Notes under the pieces: model-generated
What the model was told of the DNA's origin: nothing
Seen by the model: only the letters and a program-made list of their open reading frames with translations
The model's database searches: none
Position numbers and translations under genes: made by a program
NCBI RefSeq assembly: GCF_007829435.1
Contig: NZ_VLJN01000026.1
Span: forward strand, 18,028-65,886
From: Cupriavidus gilardii J11
Lineage (GTDB): Bacteria > Pseudomonadota > Gammaproteobacteria > Burkholderiales > Burkholderiaceae
Reading direction: 5' to 3'
DNA length: 47,859 nucleotides
In this document: positions 32,659 through 40,647 of the stretch, piece by piece
Layout: each line of letters begins with the position of its first letter
Position numbering within the stretch: the stretch's first letter is position 1

Positions 32659-33132
32659 ATGCAGAAGATGATGATGAACGAAAACGAGCTGGCCACGCGC
32701 TGGAACATCAGCCCCAAGACGTTACAGCGCTGGCGCAGCGAAGGCCGCGGGCCTCGATTCATGAAAATGTCCAAGCGCGTCGTGTACCCCATTGACGAGG
32801 TCTTCGACTTCGAGTCCCAAGCCCTCCGGTCAGCGACGTGGGAGCAAGCATCCGACGTCGTCCTCCCGAGCGGCTCGAAGTTGGTTGATGCGCGCGAGAT
32901 ATCGTATATGACCGGACTGCCCCTGTACGTCTTCACGCAAAAGCAGATGCGAGAGGCGTTGGGCATCCCGCATCGTCGGGTTCAGAAGCTCATCCGGTTC
33001 GACCGCGACGAGGTCATGGTATGGGCCAAACGTTGGTTGCAGGACGCTCAAGATCAGGGCATCGACGTGAAGGCCGATCCCGCCAGCCAGCATAGATCGT
33101 TGCTGCATGCCTTGGCATCGCTGCCCGTCTGA
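32659..33132 (+). CDS. Helix-turn-helix DNA-binding protein
   Basis: A 157-residue protein. Residues about 5-45 (ENELATRWNISPKTLQRWRSEG, here split by the turn at N-I-S) form a MerR/AlpA-like helix-turn-helix followed by a short wing (PRFMKMSKRVVYPIDEVFDF). A second, weaker helical segment at about 75-125 (REISYMTGLP; RRVQKLIRFDRDEV) resembles another DNA-binding unit. Such proteins often act as excisionases or local regulators on mobile elements. It is convergent with the Fic gene, 22 bp away. ATG at 32659 is used; the Shine-Dalgarno match is poor. Confidence 0.65.
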   Translation: MQKMMMNENELATRWNISPKTLQRWRSEGRGPRFMKMSKRVVYPIDEVFDFESQALRSATWEQASDVVLPSGSKLVDAREISYMTGLPLYVFTQKQMREALGIPHRRVQKLIRFDRDEVMVWAKRWLQDAQDQGIDVKADPASQHRSLLHALASLPV

Positions 33133-33154
33133 CCACTGCATCCGCGCCACCGGC

Positions 33155-34273
33155 CTACTGGCCCGCCAGCTCGTAGCCGGTGCTGCGCCCGCCGCCGGGC
33201 GATTTCTTCAACACGCCCAGTTCCAGCAACTGCGTGATGTCGCGCAACGCGGTGTCGGGCGAGCACTTGGCGATGGTCGCCCACTTGCTGCTGGTGAGCT
33301 TGCCCTCGAAGCCGTCGAGCAGGCGGTTGAGCAGTTTCACCTGCCGTTCGTTCAACGACGTGCCAGCCCAGCGTTGCCAGAAGCGCGCCTTGACCAGCAC
33401 GGCGTCCAACGTGGACTGCGTGCTGGCGACCGCGCGCCCGAGTGTGTCGAGGAACCACGACAGCCAGCCGGTGGCGTCGAGCGTGCCCTTCTGCGTGCGC
33501 TCCAGCACGTCGTAGTAGTCCTTGCGCTCGCGCTGGATTTGCGCCGACAGGCTGTAGAAGCGTTGCGGGCTGCCGTCGGCGCGGGCCAGGAACAGATCGC
33601 CCACGGCGCGCGCGATGCGGCCGTTGCCATCGTCGAAGGGGTGCAGCGTCACGAACCACAGATGCGCCAGCCCGGCCTTGATGAGCGCGGGCTCGCCGGT
33701 GTCCGCGTTGGCCCACGCCAAGAAGCGCGCTGTTTCGGCGGGCAGCGCATCGGCGGGCGGTGCCTGGAAGTGAACCTTGCGTCGCCCCACCGGGCCGGAA
33801 ACCACCTGCATCGGCCCGGCGGCATCGTCACGCCACCGGCCCACGGTGAGCCTATTCATGCCCGAGTACCCGGTCGGGAACAGGGCGGCGTGCCAGCCGA
33901 ACAGGCGCTCGGCGGTCAGTGGGGAGGCAGCGCGCGAAGTGGCATCGAGCACCATCTCCACGACGCCTTCGACGTGCCGATCCACCGGGGCCACCGCGCC
34001 GATGTCCACGCCCAGACGGCGAGCAATCGACGAACGCACCGATTCGACGTTCAGCACTTCGCCTTCGATTTCGCTGGTCTTGACCACGTCCTCCGTCAGC
34101 GCGGCGAGGCTGGCCTGGTCGCGCAGCGCCAACCCCACGTCGGCCAGGCGCCCCAGCAGCACGCCCTGGGCACGGCTGACCTCGGTCAGCGGCCCGGTCA
34201 GCGCGGCCAGGTCGTAGCGCCATTTCGGCCAGTCGTCGGCCTGCCAGATGTAAAGTTTTTCTCCGCTATCCAT
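33155..34273 (-). CDS. Fic-family protein AMP transferase with C-terminal winged helix
   Basis: A 372-residue class II Fic protein. Its catalytic motif HPFDDGNGR starts at H211 and is complete, so AMP transfer to a protein hydroxyl is possible. The N-terminal inhibitory motif T66-x3-E70-G71 is also intact, which in family members blocks ATP binding until displaced. A DUF4172-like N-terminus precedes the Fic core (about 110-260), and residues about 300-370 look like a winged helix (KWATIAKCSPDTALRDITQL). The latter could bind the palindromic sites just upstream of its own start. ATG at 34273 lies inside one of those palindromes. Confidence 0.87.
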   Translation of the reverse strand: MDSGEKLYIWQADDWPKWRYDLAALTGPLTEVSRAQGVLLGRLADVGLALRDQASLAALTEDVVKTSEIEGEVLNVESVRSSIARRLGVDIGAVAPVDRHVEGVVEMVLDATSRAASPLTAERLFGWHAALFPTGYSGMNRLTVGRWRDDAAGPMQVVSGPVGRRKVHFQAPPADALPAETARFLAWANADTGEPALIKAGLAHLWFVTLHPFDDGNGRIARAVGDLFLARADGSPQRFYSLSAQIQRERKDYYDVLERTQKGTLDATGWLSWFLDTLGRAVASTQSTLDAVLVKARFWQRWAGTSLNERQVKLLNRLLDGFEGKLTSSKWATIAKCSPDTALRDITQLLELGVLKKSPGGGRSTGYELAGQ

Positions 34274-34336
34274 GCGGAGATTAAACACCCTATTCGCCGC
34301 AAAGACAAGTCATTCTCCGCGTGATGTGCGGCGAAT
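34260..34336. promoter_or_regulatory. Cluster of inverted half-sites upstream of the Fic gene
   Basis: Related half-sites of the form (A)TTCTCCGC or ATTCGCCGC occur repeatedly. TCTCCGC at 34260-34266 faces GCGGAGA at 34274-34280 with a 7-base spacer. ATTCGCCGC at 34292-34300 faces GCGGCGAAT at 34328-34336, and ATTCTCCGC stands between them at 34312-34320. They cover the start codon and promoter region of the Fic gene, fitting negative autoregulation by its winged helix. Confidence 0.6.
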
Positions 34337-34381
34337 GTGGCGGCTAATCACCGCATCCAGCAGCGCAATATGTTCCTATGT

Positions 34382-34407
34382 TTCTCCAAACTGCTACATT
34401 GGGAGAA
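34382..34407. promoter_or_regulatory. Inverted repeat at the AbiEi start
   Basis: TTCTCC at 34382-34387 and GGAGAA at 34402-34407 form an inverted repeat; the right arm overlaps the ribosome-binding site of the AbiEi gene. AbiEi antitoxins are known to repress their own promoters by binding inverted repeats, so this is a plausible operator. Confidence 0.45.
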
Positions 34408-34410
34408 TAT

Positions 34411-35040
34411 ATGGAACACGAAACGGCCATACCCGCCGACACCCACAGCCAGCGCGTGCTCGATTTGGCCAGCCAGAAGGGATTGCTGCGCGCCAGCGAT
34501 CTGGACGCCATCGACGCGCCGCGGGTCGTCCTGACGCGCTTGATCGCCGCTGGCCTGCTGGACAGGGTCGGGCGCGGCCTCTATCGCCTGCCCGGTCATC
34601 CGATCTCGGAACACGAAAGCCTCGCGGTGGTGGCGGCCAAGGTGCCGCAGGCCGTGTTCTGCCTGCTGACGGCGCTGCAATTCCACGGGCTAACCACCCA
34701 ACTCCCGCGCCAGATCTGGATCGCCATGCCGCGCGGCAGCCACGCGCCCCGCATCGACTACCCGCCGATCAGGATGGTTCAAATGACGGGCGATGTCCAC
34801 GCGGCGGGCATCGAGGAGCACCTGCGCGACGGCGTGAAGCTGCGGGTCTACAGCGCAGCCAAGACGGTCGTGGACTGCTTCAAGCACCGCAACAAGATCG
34901 GTCTGGATGTGGCGCTGGAAGCGCTGAAAGATGCCTGGAGGGCGCACAAGGCGTCGGCGGACGATCTGTGGCGGTACGCCGAGGTGTGCCGGGTCGCCAA
35001 CGTGATGCGGCCCTATATGGAAGTGGTCGCCCATGAGTAA
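34411..35040 (+). CDS. AbiEi-type antitoxin of a type IV toxin-antitoxin system
   Basis: A 209-residue protein with an N-terminal winged helix (about 10-75: RVLDLASQKGLLRASDLDAI...GLLDRVGRGLYRL in two parts) and the AbiEi C-terminal domain (QLPRQIWIAMPRG; VYSAAKTVVDCFKHRNKIG). In AbiE systems this protein represses its operon and counteracts the AbiEii nucleotidyltransferase toxin. ATG at 34411 follows GGGAG by five bases. The toxin gene that should follow overlaps this stop codon but is truncated (35033 onward), so this antitoxin is an orphan. Confidence 0.83.
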   Translation: MEHETAIPADTHSQRVLDLASQKGLLRASDLDAIDAPRVVLTRLIAAGLLDRVGRGLYRLPGHPISEHESLAVVAAKVPQAVFCLLTALQFHGLTTQLPRQIWIAMPRGSHAPRIDYPPIRMVQMTGDVHAAGIEEHLRDGVKLRVYSAAKTVVDCFKHRNKIGLDVALEALKDAWRAHKASADDLWRYAEVCRVANVMRPYMEVVAHE

Positions 35041-35089
35041 TCGCGCGGCCTCGCTCCCATGAGCGCCTGATCGCCCGCGTGATCATCCG
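35033..35089 (+). pseudogene. Remnant of the AbiEii toxin gene, 5' end only
   Basis: ATG at 35033 overlaps the antitoxin stop and reads MSNRAASLP before a stop codon. MSNRAAS is the usual AbiEii N-terminus. Continuing in the next frame gives ERLIARV, which fits the following residues of that family, so a one-base shift is likely. Similarity ends by about 35089; none of the nucleotidyltransferase core is present downstream. The rest was lost or separated by insertion of the element to the right. Confidence 0.6.
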
Positions 35090-35140
35090 GCGACGGTGAT
35101 CGGTCGCGGCTTCCGTGCGGATTTGCATGGAGACCCGACG

Positions 35141-35608
35141 ATGACCCGACACTGCACCTGCTGCGGCAAGCCCTTCGAACCCCGCCCGCAAGTTCCCGAC
35201 CAATCCTTTTGTTCTGCGCCCGACTGCCAGCGCGCCCGCAAGCGCCAATGGCAGCGGGCCAAGCTCCAGTCCGATCCCGACTACCGGATCAACCAGCGCG
35301 CCGCGCAGCAGGCGTGGTCGCAGCGCAATCAGGACTACTGGCGCAACTACCGTGACGCTCGGCCCGAATACGCACAACGCAACCACGAGCAACAGCGGTC
35401 GCGGGATCAGGGCCGAAACGGGGATCTTGCAAAGATGGACGCGTGCGACCTGCCGAGCGGCCTGTACCGCATCACGCGGCATCCGGCATTGCCGAGGGAA
35501 AACGGCGACTCGTGGGTCGTCGAGATCACGCCGGTCTGCGTGACGTGTCCGTGCAAGATGGACGTGTCAAGAGAGGACGTGATCGACGCCTCGTCGATTC
35601 GCCCGTAA
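35141..35608 (+). CDS. Cys-rich zinc-finger-like protein of the recombinase module
   Basis: A 155-residue protein. The N-terminus has CTCCGKPF and, 17 residues later, CSAPDCQ, a four-Cys set likely to bind zinc. A charged helical stretch rich in Gln, Arg and Tyr follows (QRAAQQAW; RNYRDARPEYAQRN). The C-terminal part adds another CVTCPC. The protein type recurs next to large serine recombinases, but its role is unknown; a DNA-binding accessory or directionality factor is conceivable. ATG at 35141 is preferred to an upstream in-frame GTG at 35096 because similarity begins here. Confidence 0.7.
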   Translation: MTRHCTCCGKPFEPRPQVPDQSFCSAPDCQRARKRQWQRAKLQSDPDYRINQRAAQQAWSQRNQDYWRNYRDARPEYAQRNHEQQRSRDQGRNGDLAKMDACDLPSGLYRITRHPALPRENGDSWVVEITPVCVTCPCKMDVSREDVIDASSIRP

Positions 35609-35746
35609 CTTTGCTTCCAAAACGGGTTCTCTCGAACATCCTGCATGGCAACGATTCCAACCGTGTGCGTTGCCGCCGTGCGGCGGCGGCGCGTCCATTG
35701 AAGGGGCGGCAGACCCGAGATCGCCAATCACGGAGTGACCGGGTCT

Positions 35747-37306
35747 ATGCAATCGAACGAATCGCCTATAAGCCAGCCGGGCCCGGTGTTCCGCGCCGCG
35801 CAGTACGTGCGCATGTCCACCGAGCACCAGCAATACTCGACGGAGAACCAGGCCGACAAAATCCGCGAGTACGCCGCCCGGCGCAACATCGACATCGTCC
35901 GCACCTACGCCGACGAGGGCAAGAGCGGTCTGCGCATCGACGGTCGGCAGGCGCTCCAGCAGCTGATCGGCGACGTTCAGGCGGGCAAGGCCGACTTCCA
36001 GATCATCCTCGTCTACGACGTGAGCCGCTGGGGCCGGTTCCAGGACGCCGACGAAAGCGCCTACTACGAATACATCTGCCGCCGCGCCGGCATCCAGGTC
36101 GCCTACTGCGCCGAGCAGTTTGAGAACGACGGCTCGCCGGTGTCCACCATCGTCAAGGGCGTCAAGCGCGCGATGGCAGGCGAATACAGCCGCGAGCTGT
36201 CGGCGAAGGTGTTCGCCGGGCAGTGCCGCCTGATCGAACTCGGATTCCGGCAAGGCGGGCCAGCGGGCTACGGTCTGCGCCGCGTGCTGATCGACCAGTC
36301 CGGCGCGGTGAAGGGGCAGCTTTCCCGTGGTGAGCACAAGAGCCTGCAAACCGACCGCGTGATCCTGCAACCCGGCCCGGACGAGGAAGTGGCCGTCGTG
36401 AACCAGATCTACCGCTGGTTCGTCGAGGACGGCCTGTTCGAATCCGAAATCGCCGACCGGCTCAACACCCGTGGCATCCAGACCGACCTCGGGCGCGACT
36501 GGACGCGGGCCACGGTGCGCGAGGTGTTGTCCAACGAGAAATACATCGGCAACAACGTCTACAACAGGCGCTCCTTCAAGCTCAAGAAGGTGCGCGTGGT
36601 GAACCGCCCGGAGATGTGGATCAAGAAGGAAGGCGCGTTCGAGGGCATCGTGCCACCCGACCTGTTCTACACGGCGCAAGGCATCCTGCGCGAACGCGCC
36701 CACCGCTTCAGCGACGAGGAACTGATCGAGAAGCTGCGGCGGCTCTTCCAGCAGCACGGCTACCTGTCCGGCCTGATCATCGACGAGGCCGAGGGGATGC
36801 CGTCGGCGGCGGCCTACGCGCATCGCTTCGGCAGCCTGATCCGCGCCTACCAGACGGTGGGCTTCACGCCGGATCGGGACTACCAGTATCTGGAGGTCAA
36901 CCAGTTCCTGCGCCGCCTCCACCCAGAGATCGTCGGCCAAACCGAGCGGATGATCGCCGAGGTCGGCGGCGCGGTCGTGCGCGATCCGGCGACCGACCTG
37001 CTCACGGTCAACCGCGAGTTCACCGTCTCGCTGGTGCTGTCGCGCTGCCAACTGCTCGACAACGGTCGCCGCCGCTGGAAGGTGCGCTTCGACACCAGCC
37101 TCACGCCGGACATCACGGTCGCCGTGCGTCTGGATGACTGCAATCAGGCGGCATTGGACTACTACCTGCTGCCGCGTCTGGACTTCGGCCAGCCGCGCAT
37201 CCACCTGGCCGATCACAACGGCCTCGAATTCGAGAGCTACCGCTTCGACAGCCTGGACTACCTCTACGGCATGGCCGAGCGCAGCCGTCTGAGGAGAGTC
37301 GCATGA
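35747..37306 (+). CDS. Large serine recombinase
   Basis: A 519-residue site-specific recombinase. The resolvase-like catalytic domain (about 15-170) has the nucleophile S24 in YVRMSTEHQ and later VYDVSRWGR with catalytic-site arginines. The recombinase domain follows (GGPAGYGLRRVLID; TRGIQTDLGRDWTRATVREVL in two parts), then a C-terminal region that lacks an obvious zinc-ribbon CxxC set. It would integrate and excise a mobile element by cutting short att sites with 2-bp staggers. GGAG lies 11 bases before ATG 35747; GTG at 35735 is an alternative. The stop overlaps the next gene (ATGA). Confidence 0.92.
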   Translation: MQSNESPISQPGPVFRAAQYVRMSTEHQQYSTENQADKIREYAARRNIDIVRTYADEGKSGLRIDGRQALQQLIGDVQAGKADFQIILVYDVSRWGRFQDADESAYYEYICRRAGIQVAYCAEQFENDGSPVSTIVKGVKRAMAGEYSRELSAKVFAGQCRLIELGFRQGGPAGYGLRRVLIDQSGAVKGQLSRGEHKSLQTDRVILQPGPDEEVAVVNQIYRWFVEDGLFESEIADRLNTRGIQTDLGRDWTRATVREVLSNEKYIGNNVYNRRSFKLKKVRVVNRPEMWIKKEGAFEGIVPPDLFYTAQGILRERAHRFSDEELIEKLRRLFQQHGYLSGLIIDEAEGMPSAAAYAHRFGSLIRAYQTVGFTPDRDYQYLEVNQFLRRLHPEIVGQTERMIAEVGGAVVRDPATDLLTVNREFTVSLVLSRCQLLDNGRRRWKVRFDTSLTPDITVAVRLDDCNQAALDYYLLPRLDFGQPRIHLADHNGLEFESYRFDSLDYLYGMAERSRLRRVA

Positions 37307-38202
37307 GCAAAATGCACCACGCTTCCGAGCTGCAAATGATCCCGGTCGATCAGATCGCGGTGCTCAACCCACGCGACCGCAACGGCCGCGTGTTCGAGGA
37401 GATCGTCGGCAACATCAAGAACGTCGGTCTGAAGAAGCCGGTCACGGTCACGCCGCGAGACGATCTGGAGGATGGCAAACACTTCCTGCTGATCTGCGGC
37501 GAAGGCAGGCTCAAGGCGTTCAAGTCGCTCGGCGAGACGCAGATCCCGGCGCTGGTCGTGAACGTCAACGACGAGGACGCCTTCATCATGAGCCTGACCG
37601 AGAACATCGCCCGCCGGAAATACAGTGCGCTGGAACTGCTGATGAGCATCGAACAGTTGAGCCAGCAGGGCTACGACAAGCGCGTCATCGCCCAGAAAAC
37701 CGGCCTGAGCCTCGACTACATCAAAGGCATCCTGCTCCTCTTCGAGAAGAGCGAGGAACGCCTGCTGGCCGCCGTCGAGGCCGGCAGGGTTCCACTCAAC
37801 GTCGCCATCACCATCGCGGGCGCAAGCGACGAAGAAGCGGTGCAGGCCGCGTTGCAGGACGCCTACGAAAGTGGCCAACTGCGTGGCGGGCAACTGATGC
37901 AGGCGCGGCGCGTGCTCCAGCGGCGCAGCACCTTGGGGAAAACGCTGGCCCACCGGCCCACGCGCAAGGGAGCGTCCGTCACCACCTCCAGCCTGGTGCG
38001 TAACTACCAGCACGAGGTCGAGCGGCAGAAGCTGATGGTCAAGAAGGCCGAATTCGCCCAGCAGCGCCTGCTGTTCGTGATCGAGGCGCTGCGTCAGTTG
38101 CTGGCTGACGAGCATTTCTCCAACCTGCTGCGCGCCGAAGGACTGGACACCTTGCCCAAGCAACTGGCCGAGCGCGTCTGGGCCGGAGGCCACGCGGCAT
38201 GA
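37303..38202 (+). CDS. ParB-like protein with RepB C-terminal domain, first copy
   Basis: A 299-residue protein. The N-terminal ParB domain has the CTP-binding signatures GEGRLKAF (about 66-73) and TENIARR (about 97-103), and a helix-turn-helix lies near 125-150 (DKRVIAQKTGLSLDYIKG). The C-terminal half resembles the RepB plasmid-partition domain. ParB proteins usually work with a ParA ATPase at parS sites; no parA is present here. The start ATG overlaps the recombinase stop and has GAGGAG upstream, so it is made from the recombinase transcript. Confidence 0.85.
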   Translation: MSKMHHASELQMIPVDQIAVLNPRDRNGRVFEEIVGNIKNVGLKKPVTVTPRDDLEDGKHFLLICGEGRLKAFKSLGETQIPALVVNVNDEDAFIMSLTENIARRKYSALELLMSIEQLSQQGYDKRVIAQKTGLSLDYIKGILLLFEKSEERLLAAVEAGRVPLNVAITIAGASDEEAVQAALQDAYESGQLRGGQLMQARRVLQRRSTLGKTLAHRPTRKGASVTTSSLVRNYQHEVERQKLMVKKAEFAQQRLLFVIEALRQLLADEHFSNLLRAEGLDTLPKQLAERVWAGGHAA

Positions 38203-39083
38203 GCCGACCGCCACTGGGGTTCATCCCAGAACCGATCACGCTTGCGCTGGATCGGATTCTGCCGTCGCGCAAGACGCCGGAGGGTTTGAATACCTCGCGA
38301 AAGTTCAAGCAGATCATGGCCTCGATGGAAGCAGTCGGACTGATCGAACCCTTGAGCGTGGGCAAAGCCGATAAGGCCACCGGCCAGCACATCCTGCTCG
38401 ACGGGCACATGCGCCTGCTGGCGCTGCGGCAGCTCGGCTACGTCGACGCACCGTGCCTGATCGCTACCGACGACGAAAGCTACACCTACAACAACCGGAT
38501 CAACCGCATCTCGTCCATTCAGGAGCACCACATGCTTCGGCGAGCGGTCGAGCGTGGCGTTTCGCCCGAGCGGCTGGCCAAGGCGCTGAACGTGGACATC
38601 AGCCAGATCCACAAGAAGGTGAGCCTGCTCGAAGGCATCTGCCCGGAGGCGGTCGAGATGCTAAAGGATCAGCACTTCTCTGCCAACCTCGGTTCGGTGC
38701 TGCGCAAACTCAAACCGACCCGGCAGGTCGAGTGCGTGGAATTGATGCTCACTGCCAACAACATGACGGTCGCCTACGCCGAAGCCCTTCTCGCAGCCAC
38801 GCCGCCGCACCTGCTGGTCAGCGAGAAGCGGCCCCGGAAGATATCCGGCGTCACGGCGGAACAGATGGTGAAGATGGAGCGCGAGATGGGAAACATCCAA
38901 GGGCAACTGAAGCTGGTCGAAAAATCCTACGGTCAGGACGTGCTGCTACTCGTGCTGGCGCGCGGCTACCTCGGCAAGCTGATCGACAACAAGGCGGTGT
39001 TCCGTTTCCTGTCGCAGCGCCAGCCCGACGTGCTGGCCGAGTTCGAGAACATCATCCAGACCGTGGCGCTGGACGGCAAATGA
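38199..39083 (+). CDS. ParB-like protein with RepB C-terminal domain, second copy
   Basis: A 294-residue paralogue of the preceding protein. The ParB domain is recognisable (ILLDGHMRLLALRQLGY about 64-80), but the second CTP motif is changed to NNRINRIS, lacking the ENxxR pattern of the first copy. A helix-turn-helix follows (PERLAKALNVDISQIHKK), then a RepB-type C-terminal domain. It begins within the stop codon of the first copy. The two may form a heteromer or bind different sites. Confidence 0.83.
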   Translation: MSRPPLGFIPEPITLALDRILPSRKTPEGLNTSRKFKQIMASMEAVGLIEPLSVGKADKATGQHILLDGHMRLLALRQLGYVDAPCLIATDDESYTYNNRINRISSIQEHHMLRRAVERGVSPERLAKALNVDISQIHKKVSLLEGICPEAVEMLKDQHFSANLGSVLRKLKPTRQVECVELMLTANNMTVAYAEALLAATPPHLLVSEKRPRKISGVTAEQMVKMEREMGNIQGQLKLVEKSYGQDVLLLVLARGYLGKLIDNKAVFRFLSQRQPDVLAEFENIIQTVALDGK

Positions 39084-39086
39084 AGA

Positions 39087-40451
39087 ATGCGTCGGATCGT
39101 CGATGCCATTTCGCCATCGCACGCGGCACCACCGTTCGACAACGCCGATGACGGCGACGGTGCGGCGATGGTCGCGCACCGCAACGCGCCCGAGGCCGAC
39201 CCGGCTTGCCTCTACGGCCTGATCGGCGACGTGGCTCGCGCGGGCAGCGACGGCACAGAGACCAACGCCTGCGCCATCGCCGCCAACTTCATGGCCTACC
39301 TGTCCTGTGCGGTCGGGCGCGGCGTGTACCTGCCTGTCGGCAACACCCGCCACCACGCGCGGCTGTTCTGCTTGCACGTCGGGCGCTCGGGCCGTGGCCG
39401 TAAGGGCGACGCGGTGTCGCTGGTGCTGCGCATCGATCAGGCGCTGCGCGCGATGGACGAAGGCTTCGCGCCGCAGATTCATCGCGGCGGCCTGTCCAGC
39501 CGCGAAGGGTTGGTGGCGCTGATGCACGATGGCTATCGGCAAGGCCGACTAGAGGTGCCCGCCATCGAGGACAAGCGGCTGTGGGTGGTCGAATCCGAAT
39601 TCGCCAACGTGCTGCATCAGGGACGGCGCGACGGCAACACGCTGTCGGCGGCGCTGCGCGATTGTTGGGATGGCGTCGATCTCAAGCCCGCCACCAAGTC
39701 GAACCGGCTCTACGCCAGCCAGCCGCACCTCTGCCTGAGCGGCGCGATCTCGCCCAGCGAACTGACGGGCCTGATGAGCGCCCGCGATCTCACCAACGGC
39801 TTCGCCAATCGCTTCCTGTTGATCTGGGCCGAGCGCACGCGGATGCTGCCCTTCCCGAAGGAGACGCCGCAGGCGGTGGTGGAGCATCTGGCGTGCAGGA
39901 CGCTCGAGGTGTTGGCCTTCGTTCATGCCAATCGGCACGACCGTCGCGACCACCTGCGGATGGAGCTATCGCCGCAGGCGCAATGGCGCTATGCCCAGCT
40001 CTACCGGGGCGAACTGAACGACGATCTCGGCGACGGCGTTGTCGGCGCGTTGTTGGAGCGCCGTGCCCCGATGCTGCTACGGCTGGCGATGCTGATGGCG
40101 CTGACCGATCTGCAAACCCGCATCGATGCCCAGCACATCGACGCGGCGACGGCATGGATTCGCCACGCCACGGCGTCCGTGCGCTTCGTGTTCGTCAGCG
40201 CCGCCGAGGAGGCGAAGCTGGCGCAGGTGCTGGAAATGTCGAACCGCGTGCTGGCTTTCCTCCACGAGCGTGGCCAGGCCACGCGCAGCCAGATCAGCGC
40301 GGAGTGCTTCCGGGGCAAGGTGACCAAGGCGCGGATCGACGCCAGCCTGGAGCACCTGTTGGCCAGCACGCCGCCCAGGATCAGCGTGCAGTGGGTCGAG
40401 CGGCCTGCCGACACGCCGGGTACGCCAACGCGGGTGTACCGACTCGCGTAG
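39087..40451 (+). CDS. DUF3987 (YfjI-like) protein
   Basis: A 454-residue protein of the DUF3987 family, often found on plasmids, phages and islands beside replication or primase genes. A RecA-like nucleotide-binding core is suggested by LHVGRSGRGRKGDAVSL near residue 96, where the loop ends RKGD instead of the usual GKS/T, and by RLWVVESEFANVL near 165. LCLSGAISPSEL and GFANRFLLIW are typical later family segments. The C-terminal 80 residues look like a winged helix. It starts only 3 bp after the second ParB-like gene and ends the coupled set. Confidence 0.75.
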   Translation: MRRIVDAISPSHAAPPFDNADDGDGAAMVAHRNAPEADPACLYGLIGDVARAGSDGTETNACAIAANFMAYLSCAVGRGVYLPVGNTRHHARLFCLHVGRSGRGRKGDAVSLVLRIDQALRAMDEGFAPQIHRGGLSSREGLVALMHDGYRQGRLEVPAIEDKRLWVVESEFANVLHQGRRDGNTLSAALRDCWDGVDLKPATKSNRLYASQPHLCLSGAISPSELTGLMSARDLTNGFANRFLLIWAERTRMLPFPKETPQAVVEHLACRTLEVLAFVHANRHDRRDHLRMELSPQAQWRYAQLYRGELNDDLGDGVVGALLERRAPMLLRLAMLMALTDLQTRIDAQHIDAATAWIRHATASVRFVFVSAAEEAKLAQVLEMSNRVLAFLHERGQATRSQISAECFRGKVTKARIDASLEHLLASTPPRISVQWVERPADTPGTPTRVYRLA

Positions 40452-40465
40452 TGGCGCGAAGCTCA

Positions 40466-40542
40466 TTTCGCTCGTTTCGCTGCGCCGAACCGCCCGCAAG
40501 TGCTTGTCGGGCTTCTCATTTCGCTGATTTCGCTCTTTTCGC
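40466..40542. repeat. Iteron-like repeats with 9-bp period
   Basis: TTTCGC occurs at 40466, 40475, 40519, 40528 and 40537. Steps within each group are exactly 9 bp and the two groups are 44 bp apart; both groups begin with TCATTTCGCT. They lie directly after the DUF3987 gene in the 256-bp gap before the WYL gene. Such spaced repeats are typical of binding sites for replication or partition proteins, here perhaps one of the ParB-like proteins. Confidence 0.55.
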
Positions 40543-40647
40543 CAGCCCCTATTAAGTCGAGCAATCAGTCGCTCTGCGGCGGGCTGGTAGCTGCCCCTTT
40601 AAAATCATCATCATTTTGCGATGCACTGAAGCTATTTATGCAACTGC

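Noticed and set aside
30506-35140. tRNA gene or tRNA fragment as the island attachment site
   Set aside because: No cloverleaf with T-loop and acceptor stem was seen; a serine recombinase would not need one.
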